A stretch of DNA of 47,393 bases from JACCXG01 sp963785755 (GTDB lineage: Bacteria > Acidobacteriota > Vicinamibacteria > Vicinamibacterales > 2-12-FULL-66-21). Below, in pieces: positions 1 through 8,994 of this stretch (positions are counted from its first letter, which is position 1; the number at the start of each line of letters is the position of its first letter). The position numbers and the translations under genes are program-made. The stretch covers positions 1 to 47,393 of the forward strand of contig CAWAXG010000067.1 of assembly GCA_963785755.1 (NCBI GenBank), given 5' to 3'. Below the pieces are notes generated by a model. That model was given only the letters and a program-made list of their open reading frames with translations, made no database searches and was not told the origin of the DNA.

Positions 1-162
1 AATCGCCGCCACCGGCATCACCGGACATGTGGGCGAGGATCCGGTCCCGCCGCCAGCGGCACCGATCGCCGGCGAGCACTCCCAGCTTTGGGCGTGACGC
101 CGTGCTCGGCTCACCAACGCCGGCGGGGGCGACCGCCAGGAGCCACCGCGGTGTGACATAGA

Positions 163-2795
163 ATGCGCGACATGGCGCGGTGCCCGGCGTGCAGCGGCCT
201 GATCCGCGCAAAGTCAGCGCTCCGGTGCCCCTTCTGCGGCGTCTCGCTGACCGCGAGCGAGACACGGACGGCGGCAGGAATCCTGACCCGCCATGCTTCT
301 TCCTTGCCGGACCCGCTCGGGTCTTCCCTGACCACATCGGCGATGCTCGGTTCGCGCCGGGGCATGTGTTCGCCGCACGTTTTCGAATCGTCAGTCTTCT
401 CGGACGTGGAGCCATGGGCGAGGTCTACCGCGCCGAGGACCTCCGGCTGGGGCAGCCGGTGGCGCTCAAGCTGTTGACCGACCTCGGGCCGATGCGCCGG
501 GACGCGCTCGCCAGGTTTACGAGGGAAGTGCGGCTGGCTCGGACGATCGCACATCCAAATGTCTGCCGCGTATTCGACATCGGCGAGGCGGAAGACTGGC
601 ATTACCTGTCGATGGAATACGTCGACGGCGAAACTCTCGTCTCGGTGCGCGAGCGCATCGGGCGCCTGCCCCCGGAGAAGGCTTATGACGTCGCCAGCCA
701 GCTGTGCGCCGGTCTTGCCGCCGCCCACGAACATGGGGTCCTGCATCGCGATCTCAAACCGGCGAACATCATGCTCGATGGTCGCGGCCGCGTCCGCATC
801 ATGGACTTTGGCCTCGCGATGCAGGCAGGCGATCGGGTCGATCGGATCGCTGGCACTCCCGCGTATATCGCTCCAGAACAGTTGGCGGGCAAGGAGCCGA
901 CGGAACGCTCGGACCTGTTTTCGCTTGGCCTGGTGATCTACGAAATCGTCACAGGCATCTGGGCGCTCCGCGCGTCTTCGTTTGCGGAGCGCGCCGCCGC
1001 GCCGTTCCATCCGGGAACGCTCTCATTTCCGGCCGGCACCGATCCTCGGGTCATCGAAACCATCCGCCAGTGTCTTGCGTCCGATCCGGCCGAGCGTCCG
1101 CGAAGCGCCTTGCACGTTGCGGCACAACTTCCGGGCGGCGACGCGATTAGCGCAGCGCTCGCCGAGGGACGCGTTCCGACGCCCGACATCGTTGCCTCCA
1201 CGCCTTCGGGCGGCGCGCTCTCTCCGGTCGTGGCCGTCTCCGCGCTCAGCGTGGTGATCGCCGGCCTGGCGCTGATCGGGTTCCGCGGCGATATTCTGAC
1301 CGTCGCTCCCACTGACGTGCCAAAGCCGCCCGAGGTCCTGGCCGAGCGGGCCCGTGAGCTGCTCAGCCGCATGGGCGACGATTCGAAAGCCGTCGATCAG
1401 GAGTTCGGGTTCGAGCGCGTCGACACTGGTGGCCCGCGAAAGACGGTGAGGTTCGTCTTTCGAAGCAGCCCGGCGCTGTTGAAGCCGTTCAATCTGCTGC
1501 ACATTGTCACCAGGTCGGACCCGCCCAATGACCTGCCGGGTATGGCGACAGTCACGCTCGATCCATCGGGACGACTGCTCGGTTTCTCCCGCATCGTGAC
1601 GAGTCCACGACAACCCGTCGTCGAACCCGCCTGGCCGGACGTGTTTCGGGAAGCCAGCCTGGATTTCAACGCGTTCTCTCGCGCTCAGGCCGACCAGCGG
1701 CCGCTCGTGCCTCATGACGAGGTGATGGCATGGGTCCGGCGTCAGTCGGATGCGGCGCCGGTGCGCGTGACGGGTGCCACGCTCGCGCAGATACCGGTCG
1801 CGTTCGACGTCCAACCGATGAGCGGCGAGGATCGCGATCGCGGAGTCATCACCACCGGTCGATCCCGGCTGAGCGAGGGCGTCCTGTGGGTGATTGTCAT
1901 GGTGACCTTCGGCGGCACGGCCGTCATGGTCAGGCGTCACCTGCGTGCCGGCGAAGGGGACCTGCACGGAGCGCGAACGCTCGCCGCCGTCGCAGTCATC
2001 GGCGGCGTGCTCAGCACGCTCCTGCAGGCGCATCACGTGCCCGATGTGTTCCACGAGCTGGTGGTGCTGTTGAGCGGCACAGGATGGTGCCTCGTCTGGG
2101 GCGGGTTCAGCTGGCTGGCCTATCTGGCCTTCGAGCCGCACGTCAGGCGCCTGTGGCCGAGGACGCTGATCACGTGGACACGCGTGCTGTCGCGCCGGTT
2201 CCACGACTCGCTGGTCGGTCGCGATTTGCTCCTCGGCATTCTCGCTGGCACTCTCATGGCCGTTGCCTCGCTGCTCGTCATCATGCTGCATGAGCGCAGC
2301 CCGGCCGACACCGCGCTGCTACCGGCCCTGCATTCACTGCGATCGTCACGGCTGTTTGCTTCTCGACTCGTGTTTCTCGCGCTCGACAGCCTGCAATTCG
2401 CGCTCGGCGGCTTGTTCATGCTCGTGTTGTTGCGCGTGGTGCTCAGACGCACCTGGCTGGCTGTCTTCGCTCTGCTCCTGCTCAACCTGCCGTTGACCGC
2501 GTGGAATTGGACGCCGACCGCGGTGGTCTACGCTCTCGCAACGGCCGGACTGTTCTGGGTCGTCGTTCTTCGACTGGGGCTGCTTGCCGGCGTCGCCATG
2601 CTCGCCACCGAACGACTGCTCACGTCGCTGCCCATCACCCTCGATTTCGATGCGTGGTACATCGCGACATCCGGCCTGGTGCTCCTGCTCGTCCTCGGCC
2701 TGGCCCTCGTGGCGTTCCGCCTGGCGCTCCTGCGCGGCGGCCTGGGAGCTCCGATCGCCGTCGTGGATCACGGCCATCCAACACCAGCACGATGA
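163..2795 (+). CDS. Ser/Thr protein kinase with N-terminal zinc ribbon and multi-pass membrane C-terminus (one frameshift)
   Basis: Transmembrane Hanks-type protein kinase. In the reading frame that opens at 163 (a second ATG lies at 172) there is a zinc ribbon, CPAC and CPFC, 16 residues apart. The kinase itself is in another frame, so one indel is needed at about 340-355; both pieces fit the usual acidobacterial order zinc ribbon, linker, kinase. Kinase motifs: glycine loop GRGAMGEVY (about 402), VALK lysine (about 462), HRDLKPANIM (about 744), DFGLA (about 804), APEQ (about 870). After residue 340 comes one membrane helix, then a roughly 190-residue loop, then about eight more hydrophobic helices up to the end, an unusual C-terminus for this family. 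It converges with the next kinase gene. The kinase call is firm; the substrate and the role of the membrane domain are unknown. Confidence 0.85.
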
Positions 2796-2995
2796 CCCGG
2801 GAGAGGACATCCCCCGAGGCGGTGCATCGAGGGCATTCAGGCGGGGCGCGGGCTGATGGCCGCAGGGGGCGGCCCGTCATCAACCGCTGGATGAATCGAT
2901 TGGCCTCGAGCACGCGATTAGCAGCGCGCGTGAGCTACGGGGACGGCACACTCGCTCCCGTCCAGCCGCCAAGCGCCAGGCCAGATTTGTACGGC

Positions 2996-5172
2996 TCAGC
3001 GTTTCGCCTGACCGACCGAGTCGAGCAAGCGATGGTAGCGCGCGTCGGCTCGCAGGGACGTCAGCTCCGGTTCGTTGGCAAGATCCTCACCGCGTAGCCC
3101 GCTGTGAGCGCCTGTGCAGCGACGCGAGGGCGCGGGTGCGGTCGCCGCCCAGCTCGTAGATGACCGCCAGACGGTAGTGCATCTGCGCCGTCAGGTGGAC
3201 CGGGCCGCGACGATGTTGGCTTCGTCGAGTGCCCGCGCCTTGTCACCCATCTTGATCGATACAGGCCGCGCCGGCTTTGGAGATCCGGGTCATCCTGTTT
3301 CTTCGCGATCTGCTCGTTGATGAGATCGACGGCGCGGCGGTAGGCGGCAGGCGCGTCCTGCGCCGGCCGGGCGCCCAGCGCAGGCCGTCGCCGAGGTTAC
3401 CCCAGTGCAGATGATTGTTGGCCGCCTGCTCGACGGCTTTCTCGAACGCCGCCACGGCATCCGTGTAGCGGCCCTGGAAGAATCGAATGGTGCCGAGGTC
3501 GGTGTAGATTGGCGCCGCCGGCGCAACTTCGAGGGCGCGCTGCAGAATCGACGCGGCTTCGTCAGGGCGATCGAGCAGGAAATAGACGGCGCCGAGGTTC
3601 CGCATCACGAGCACGTTGTCGGGCGTGATTTGCAGTGCGCTCTCCCACAAGGCCTCTGCTCCTGGTAGTGCGCGCGGCGGAACTCGAACTGCGCGTACTC
3701 GGCCGGTGCGCGCCATTCCTTCGGGCCCAGCTCCACGGCTTTTCGAACGCGGCTTCGGCGTCGGCACTCCTGCTTTCGGCGGCAAGGTTCATCGCAACGC
3801 CGACGTGCGGCATCGGATTCACCGGATCGAGCTCCGCCGCTTTTCGAACGACGCGTCGGCCTCCGCGCGTTCGCCGGCCTGCAGCTGGACGAATCCCATC
3901 GCGAGGCGGGCGGCGCGAGATCCCCGTTCAGATCGACGGCGCGCTGAGCTGTTTCGCGCGCGAGCTTCATCCACTGCACATCGGGATTGGTGGCGTGCTT
4001 GCGGAGATAGGCGGTCGACAGGTGCGCGTAGGCGATCGACGAATTCGGATCGGCGGCGACGACCGTTCGAGGAGCGCGATGGCGTTGTCGGCGTTCTGCG
4101 CGCGATCGGGTCGCGCGAGCAGTGCCGCGGCCTCGCGGGTGAGCTCGCCCGGATTCGCGGCACCCGCCGGAGTCGGCCCGGCATCTCCCGGCCGCAGCCA
4201 CCCCGGGCGCACGAGCAGCACGCCGGCGACCGCGACGGCCACGATGCCAACCGCGACTCGAGCCGCGATCGGCATGTGCCAGCGTGGGGCGGCGGCCGAG
4301 ATCTGGCTCACGAAGTCCGTGGTGGTGGTGCCGCCGGCGAGCGCCGCGTGCACTTCGGTGAGGGTGGAGAATCGATCGCCCGGCTTCTTCTGGAGGCACC
4401 GCATCACGATCTCGTGGAGCCGCACCGGCGTGTCGGGACGGAGCTGTCCGAGGGGTGACGGTTCCGACAGATGCAGCTGCTGCAGCATGTCGGACCGCGT
4501 CTTGCCGTCGAACGGACGGCGTCCGGCCAGCATCTCGTAGAAGATCACCCCGAACGAAAACACGTCGGAGCGAGCGTCCACGAAATCGCCGACGGACTGC
4601 TCTGGCGACATTACCCACCGTTCCGAGCGTCATCCCCTCGCGCGTCAGATCGGGCGACGGCGCGGCCTCAACGGTTTCCGCCGTCGCGGCAACCGGGGCC
4701 TGCAGCGCCTTGGCGAGCCCGAAGTCGAGCACCTTTACGAGCCCGTCGTTCGTGACCATGATGTTGCCGGGCTTCAGGTCGCGATGCACGATGTCGGCAC
4801 GATGCGCGCGGCCGACGGCGGCGGCGATCTGGGTTGCATACTTCTCGATTTCCGCGATCGGCATACCCGGGCGCAGCAGGCTCGCGAGGGTTGCGCCCTC
4901 GACGTAGTTCCATCGCGATGAAATCGAACCCCTGATCGTGCATTGATCTCGTGAATGGTGACGATGTTCGGGTGGTTGAGCGCCGAGGCGGCCTTGGCTT
5001 CGCGGAAGAATCGTTCTTTCCGGGTCGCGGCGTCGCCGCTCGTATCGGGCGGGAGGATTTTCAGCGCGACGTCGCGATCGAGTGTCGTGTCGCGCGCCAG
5101 CCACACTTCGCCCATGCCACCGCGTCCGAGCGGGCTCTTGATGACGTACTGGCGCAGCGTCGTGCCGATCAT
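2996..5172 (-). pseudogene. Ser/Thr protein kinase with TPR C-terminus, many frameshifts
   Basis: Reads as one kinase-TPR gene only when pieces from all three minus frames are joined. From the ATG at 5172: glycine loop LGRGGMGEVWLA, VALKIL lysine, NHPNIV, then HRDLKPGNIM (about 4790), DFGLAKAL (about 4715), SPEQS (about 4605), DVFSFGVIFYEML, a membrane helix (about 4265-4205), and several TPR-type helices (about 4100-3100). It ends with NEPELTSLRADARYHRLL and a TGA at 2996-2998, the usual C-terminus of acidobacterial kinase-TPR proteins, so the whole length is present. I count at least eight frame changes. The lesions are single-base, and all catalytic motifs are intact, so poor sequence near the contig start is as likely as true decay. 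It is divergent from the small-protein pair, 56 bp away. Confidence 0.75.
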
Positions 5173-5228
5173 TGGCAACTGACGAGCTTGATAGTAGACT
5201 GCGCGAGCCTGTTTAGGAAAGGTGGCGT

Positions 5229-5675
5229 ATGGCGACCAACTATATCTGCCAGTTGAACATTACTGGCGTCGGACGGGGCGGAAAACTCACCGGGCCTGGG
5301 TTCCCTGGAGGACAACCGCCGACACTCTCGGCGCAGGATACGCTGCAAGTCCAGGTCACCTGGCTGGTACAAGTGATCGAACCACCCGAGTCGCTCGATG
5401 GGCAGTTCGTTTTTTCAGGGGCCCCTTATGCGCCGTCGAATCAGGCCTCCGCGTCGCCGTTCCTGCAAAGTAGCGGGTATTGCCTGTGCTGGGACTTCAA
5501 GACCGCGCAGAAGACGGTCACGAACAATCAAACTGTGTATTCGTTTCCACCCTATACGTATGGCGGCGGCATTCCAGGCCAGTTTGAGCTGACGTTCGTG
5601 GCCCAGGGGCTGCCATCGGGCGCATCAAACCTCGTACAGTGGTCCGAGGACCCTGAATTCGAGACAGGAAACTGA
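5229..5675 (+). CDS. hypothetical protein, first of a tandem paralogous pair
   Basis: 148-residue soluble-looking protein with no signal peptide, membrane helix or known domain that I recognise. The start is supported by a purine-rich GGAAAGG eight bases upstream. Aromatic and Gly/Pro-rich composition and alternating hydrophobic stretches suggest a beta-rich fold. It shares with the next gene the pattern SNQA-x-x-SPFL, a Y-C-x-C motif, YGG-x-x-PG-x-x-ELTF-x-A and an identical C-terminal QWSEDPEFETGN. The following gene starts 11 bp downstream, so the two are probably co-transcribed. It diverges from the broken kinase-TPR gene. Function unknown. Confidence 0.75.
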   Translation: MATNYICQLNITGVGRGGKLTGPGFPGGQPPTLSAQDTLQVQVTWLVQVIEPPESLDGQFVFSGAPYAPSNQASASPFLQSSGYCLCWDFKTAQKTVTNNQTVYSFPPYTYGGGIPGQFELTFVAQGLPSGASNLVQWSEDPEFETGN

Positions 5676-5686
5676 GGCTTCGCTCA

Positions 5687-6127
5687 ATGCCGACCACCTA
5701 TCCATGCACGTTCACGGTGCCGCCCGGCACGACCGGCGGCAAACTCTCCGGTGGCTTTGCCAACGGGGCGCGTCCGGCGCTGCAGATTGGCGACGGTATC
5801 GCGGTGTCCGTGAGCTTCACGGCCGGCGACTCGACCGCGCCGACCGGCCCATTGCAAGGCATCTTCGTCTTTACCGCGGCTGCCGACGCGGCGTCGAACC
5901 AGGCAACTCCATCGCCGTTCCTGTTCGCGTCGCAGAACTACTGCTGCGCCAGCAGCATTCTAGCCGTGGGCACGACGCAGGGAACGCAGCTCGTCTTCAA
6001 CTTCGCAGCGTTCATGTACGGGGGCCAGTTGCCTGGCAGTTACGAGCTGACATTCATCGCCATCAACAATTACGGGACCGGCCAGTACCAATGGTCGGAG
6101 GATCCCGAGTTCGAGACGGGGAATTGA
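5687..6127 (+). CDS. hypothetical protein, second of a tandem paralogous pair
   Basis: 146 residues, no signal peptide or membrane segment, no recognised domain. It aligns along its length with the preceding gene: a diverged N-terminal third, then SNQA, SPFL, a cysteine pair (NYCCA), YGG-x-LPG-x-YELTF, and the same last 12 residues QWSEDPEFETGN. The exactly conserved acidic tail in two otherwise diverged copies implies that the tail is functional. The 11-bp gap after the first copy suggests an operon. Unlike most neighbours, both copies are free of frameshifts, which supports their being real genes. Confidence 0.75.
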   Translation: MPTTYPCTFTVPPGTTGGKLSGGFANGARPALQIGDGIAVSVSFTAGDSTAPTGPLQGIFVFTAAADAASNQATPSPFLFASQNYCCASSILAVGTTQGTQLVFNFAAFMYGGQLPGSYELTFIAINNYGTGQYQWSEDPEFETGN

Positions 6128-6164
6128 TGGCGGGAGAGTCCGGTTCGCGACGCGCGCGATTCCG

Positions 6165-6878
6165 TTACGTCCGAGGGGACAGCCTTCGCCTGATCGGGAT
6201 GCCACACGACGCGCGCCGGGCTCGCACATCGACGCCGTCTCTCTTGACGTGTACGTCCAGCGTGTGAAGGCCGCCGCCACGCACGCCGTGCGGCGAGAAA
6301 TAGAGCACGTAGCTCGCGCGAAAGTCGTCCAGCACACGGCGGAACGACGAGCCAAGATCGTCCCCGGTGGCGATCGTCAGCACGACGCCGCCGGTGTCCT
6401 TCGCCAGCTGGTCGGACAACTGGCCGACGGTCATTGGCACCGCGAGCGGCGAGCGGGCATAAACGGTCGCGGGACGCTGGCGCGTGGGCGACACGAGGAC
6501 GGCGGCAATGGTGGGTGCGCGATCACTCGTCCGCCGCCGGCCGCAGCGGTCTCGGCGCTCGTTGCCCGGTCGCCCGGCGGACGGTTCGAAGAACCGGGAG
6601 ACGTTCGCCTGTCCACGAACTCGGCGGTCAGGACACGATGACGCCGCCCATTGATGGTCACCGTGAACTTTTCAGGGCCCAGGCCGCTGATTGGCCGCCC
6701 GTCTCGATCGATCACCTGCACGTCGATAGCGATCACGTCGACCGCCGAACGCAGGATCGGCGGCCGCTCCTGTCGTCCGTGCTCGGGCGCCGTATCCAGT
6801 CGCGTTCCGGCAACCAGGCGATGTCCCCTGCAGGACGAGTCCCACACCGATCGTCAGCCGTCCTGAACGCCGATTCAT
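6165..6878 (-). pseudogene. VWFA-related secreted protein with central deletion
   Basis: The N-terminus (ATG at 6878; MNRRSGRLTIGVGLVLQG, a signal-like start) leads after a frame change into the typical opening of acidobacterial VWFA-related proteins: VDVIAIDVQVIDRDGRPISGL, the EKFTVTINGRRHRVLTAEF strand, then FVDRR. The typical end of the family, DQLAKDTGGVVLTIATGDDL followed by FRRVLDDFRASYVLYFSPHG, follows in another frame only about 60 residues later. The whole von Willebrand A core with its metal site, normally well over 150 residues, is absent, so a sequencing indel cannot explain this; it is most likely a deletion remnant. Confidence 0.6.
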
Positions 6879-6958
6879 TGGGACGGTCCGCTTGATAAGG
6901 CCACCATTTGTATTGGGGTGCTGTCTGCGATAGAAAGGACCGCGAAGAAGCTCCACAT

Positions 6959-7810
6959 ATGGCGGACGCACGCGATCGCGACGGGCTCTATTCGATGATG
7001 ACAGCCGGCGTCGTCCGCTGGGTGCCCGTGCTCCAGGTGGGGTCGGCCGACCCATCGAGCCCGATGGACGCCGTCGCGACCGAAGAGCCGCTGCAAGTGC
7101 AGGTGGGCGGCAAGCCCTTTGCCGTGATCATGCGAACGCCGGGCGCCGATCGCGAGCTCAGCATCGGCTTTCTGCTGGCCGAGCGCGTGATTACGAGCGC
7201 CGCGGACGTTCAGGACATTCGACGCGCTCCCGGGCAGCGTAACCTGGTGGATGTCACCGTCACGGACGCGGCCACGGCCCGCCTGGAGGATATTCACCGC
7301 ACGCGGCGCCTGGTGACCACCAACTCGTCGTGCGGGCTCTGCGGCCGGGTCACGATCGAGTCGCTGCAAGTCGACGCACCGCCGATCCGCGCTGACTGGG
7401 TGATCCCGTGCTCCCTCGTTCGCCAGCTTCCAGATACCGTGCGGCTCGCACAGGCCGTGTTCGAGCAGACTGGCGGCCTTCATGCCGCGGCCCTCTTCGG
7501 CCGTGACGGCCGGCTCGAGCTCCTGGCGGAAGACGTCGGGCGTCACAACGCCGTGGACAAGGTGATCGGACAGATGGTGCTGGGCGGCCGGCTCCCCCTC
7601 GAGAACTCAATCCTGTTCTGCAGCGGCCGCACGTCGTTCGAGATCGTTCAAAAGGCGTTTCTCGCCGGCATCCCCCTCGTCGCCGCGGTGTCAGCACCGT
7701 CCAGCCTGGCGGTTGAGCTCGCCGGCGAGGCCGGGATCACGCTGCTCGGATTCGTCAGAGGCCGGAGGTTCAACGTGTATTCGCACCGCTGGCGTGTGAA
7801 TGTCGATTGA
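6959..7810 (+). CDS. fdhD: FdhD, formate dehydrogenase sulfurtransferase/accessory protein
   Basis: FdhD passes sulfur from a cysteine desulfurase to the molybdenum cofactor of formate dehydrogenase; without it the enzyme is inactive. Seen here: EEPLQVQVGGKPFAVIMRTP near the N-terminus, the catalytic cysteine pair SSCGLCG (codons at 7331-7342), EDVGRHNAVDKVIG and SGRTSFEIVQKA, all hallmarks of the family. I chose the ATG at 6959, preceded by GAAGAAG, giving 283 residues, the normal length. It is uninterrupted. The formate dehydrogenase operon it serves lies 5 kb downstream on the other strand, separated by the PQQ dehydrogenase and an amino-acid enzyme. Confidence 0.95.
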   Translation: MADARDRDGLYSMMTAGVVRWVPVLQVGSADPSSPMDAVATEEPLQVQVGGKPFAVIMRTPGADRELSIGFLLAERVITSAADVQDIRRAPGQRNLVDVTVTDAATARLEDIHRTRRLVTTNSSCGLCGRVTIESLQVDAPPIRADWVIPCSLVRQLPDTVRLAQAVFEQTGGLHAAALFGRDGRLELLAEDVGRHNAVDKVIGQMVLGGRLPLENSILFCSGRTSFEIVQKAFLAGIPLVAAVSAPSSLAVELAGEAGITLLGFVRGRRFNVYSHRWRVNVD

Positions 7811-7824
7811 GCGAGATACGAGCG

Positions 7825-7881
7825 GCCCGGTCTGAAGACCGGGCCTACCTGCATGTAGCGCCGGGTCTTCAGACCCGGCGC
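7825..7881. repeat. REP-like double hairpin
   Basis: Two near-perfect hairpins stand back to back after fdhD. The first (7825-7844) has a 9-bp stem GCCCGGTCT with loop GA; the second (7858-7881) has an 11-bp stem GCGCCGGGTCT with loop TC. The 13 bases between them hold a short CTAC/GTAG inverted pair. Core sequences are the same with opposite loops, so the whole is a bipartite palindrome. It lies between convergent genes and could act as a bidirectional terminator, but has no T-tract. A related hairpin occurs at 22861-22885. Confidence 0.75.
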
Positions 7882-7887
7882 AGCTTT

Positions 7888-8994
7888 CTACGTCTTCGCG
7901 TCGAGCGTGGCGACGACGACGTCGTAGATCGGGCGCGTGCCTTCGTGACTGTTGCCCGCCTCGATCGTGTAGAGGCCCTTGTAGCCAAGCTCGCCTTCGA
8001 GAAACCGGATCGCCGTCGCCAGGTCCCAGCGCGTGTTGACCCGCGTGTGCACGCTGCTGGCGGTCATCGGGAACATCATCTTCAGGCAGCGGTGCAGTTC
8101 TTCCTGGTTCGGCGCGTTCGCGCCGCCGAGGTCGACGTTCGAGTAGGCGCCGGCGCCTTTGATGATCTCCGCGAGCAGGGGCCACGTGTCAGGGCCGCTC
8201 GACGGCGGGCCGGCCGGAGCCCCAGGCTGGCCAGCAGGTGCGGCAGCCCGGCGCCGGTGCCAGGGGCGTGCCGGCGCCGGAGTGCGCCGCGGCTGCGGGG
8301 CTGTGGACGCCCGCGGCGCCGCAGCCGGGGCCGCTCCCTGCGCACCCGGCGCGCCTGTCCACCCTGCCCGCCGCGGCCGCGTCCTCCACCGCCACCGCCG
8401 CCGCGCGTCTCCACCGAGACGATGATGTTCTTCGACTTGCCGTAGTCGGCCATCGCCTTGAGGGTCGGGATGCTGTGGACCTTGTTCTCCTGGGTCGGCT
8501 GGCCCTGGTTGATCATCACGCGCTGCGCGCCGAGCGTGACCGCGTGATCGATCCACATCTTCGTGAGATCGATCGCCAGCAGCCGGTCGCGCTGCTGCGG
8601 CGCGGAGATGTTCAGGCCGCTGAACTCCAGGTTGATCTGGGTGGCCCGCGACTTCGATTTCTCCAGCTTGCTGCGCAAGTCCTTGAAATACGACGGTTCG
8701 ACCGACGCGAGGTGGTAGTGCTGGAACTCCACCTTGTGGACGCCGTAGGTGTCGGCCAGCATCTCGCCGATATCGGACAGCTCCAGCGTGCGATTCGGGC
8801 TCGTCCTGCGTGTCGGGCACTTTCAGGATGCTCTGGAAGTTGAGCGTCATGATGGCGATGCGATCCAGCGTCGACTGGCCGGACCTTCTTCCAGTCGACC
8901 TTCGGATCCACGGCCTGCGCCGCCCACCCGAACCGGGTGGACGCGAGAGCCGCGACGCCGGCGGCGGGGTGCTGAAGAATTCTCGTCGGTTCAT
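7888..8994 (-). CDS. Tat-exported sugar phosphate isomerase/epimerase-like TIM barrel (frameshifted)
   Basis: AP-endonuclease-2/xylose-isomerase-like TIM barrel. It starts at 8994 with MNRREFFSTP, a Tat-type RR motif, whose hydrophobic part (AAGVAALAS) is in another frame. The barrel follows as IAIMTLNFQSIL, EMLADTYGVHKVEFQHYHL, then a long clean stretch LEFSGLNIS to NIIVSVETRGG, a Gly/Arg-rich low-complexity linker of about 60 residues (8150-8400), and the end LLAEIIKGAGAYSNVDLGG to TIEAGNSHEGTRPIYDVV. At least three frame changes are needed. Its ATG overlaps the likely TGA of the PQQ dehydrogenase (ATGA at 8991-8994), which suggests translational coupling. Substrate unknown; keto-sugar or inositol type chemistry is an inference. 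Confidence 0.7.
   Translation of the reverse strand: MNRREFFSTPPPASRLSRPPGSGGRRRPWIRRSTGRRSGQSTLDRIAIMTLNFQSILKVPDTQDEPESHAGAVRYRRDAGRHLRRPQGGVPALPPRVGRTVVFQGLAQQAGEIEVAGHPDQPGVQRPEHLRAAAARPAAGDRSHEDVDRSRGHARRAARDDQPGPADPGEQGPQHPDPQGDGRLRQVEEHHRLGGDARRRWRWRTRPRRAGWTGAPGAQGAAPAAAPRASTAPQPRRTPAPARPWHRRRAAAPAGQPGAPAGPPSSGPDTWPLLAEIIKGAGAYSNVDLGGANAPNQEELHRCLKMMFPMTASSVHTRVNTRWDLATAIRFLEGELGYKGLYTIEAGNSHEGTRPIYDVVVATLDAKT

Noticed and set aside
111..1010. A 299-codon minus-strand frame opposite the first kinase.
   Set aside because: It is the antisense shadow of the kinase catalytic domain and has no domain of its own.
2796..2995. Possible small gene between the two convergent kinase genes.
   Set aside because: Only low-complexity Arg-rich frames without ribosome sites; I see nothing functional in this 200-bp gap.
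8612..8990. Extension of the PQQ dehydrogenase into the next gene (934 codons in all).
   Set aside because: The extension is the TIM-barrel signal peptide and its frame shadows; a one-base slip near the end of the PQQ gene is simpler, and gives an ATGA overlap.
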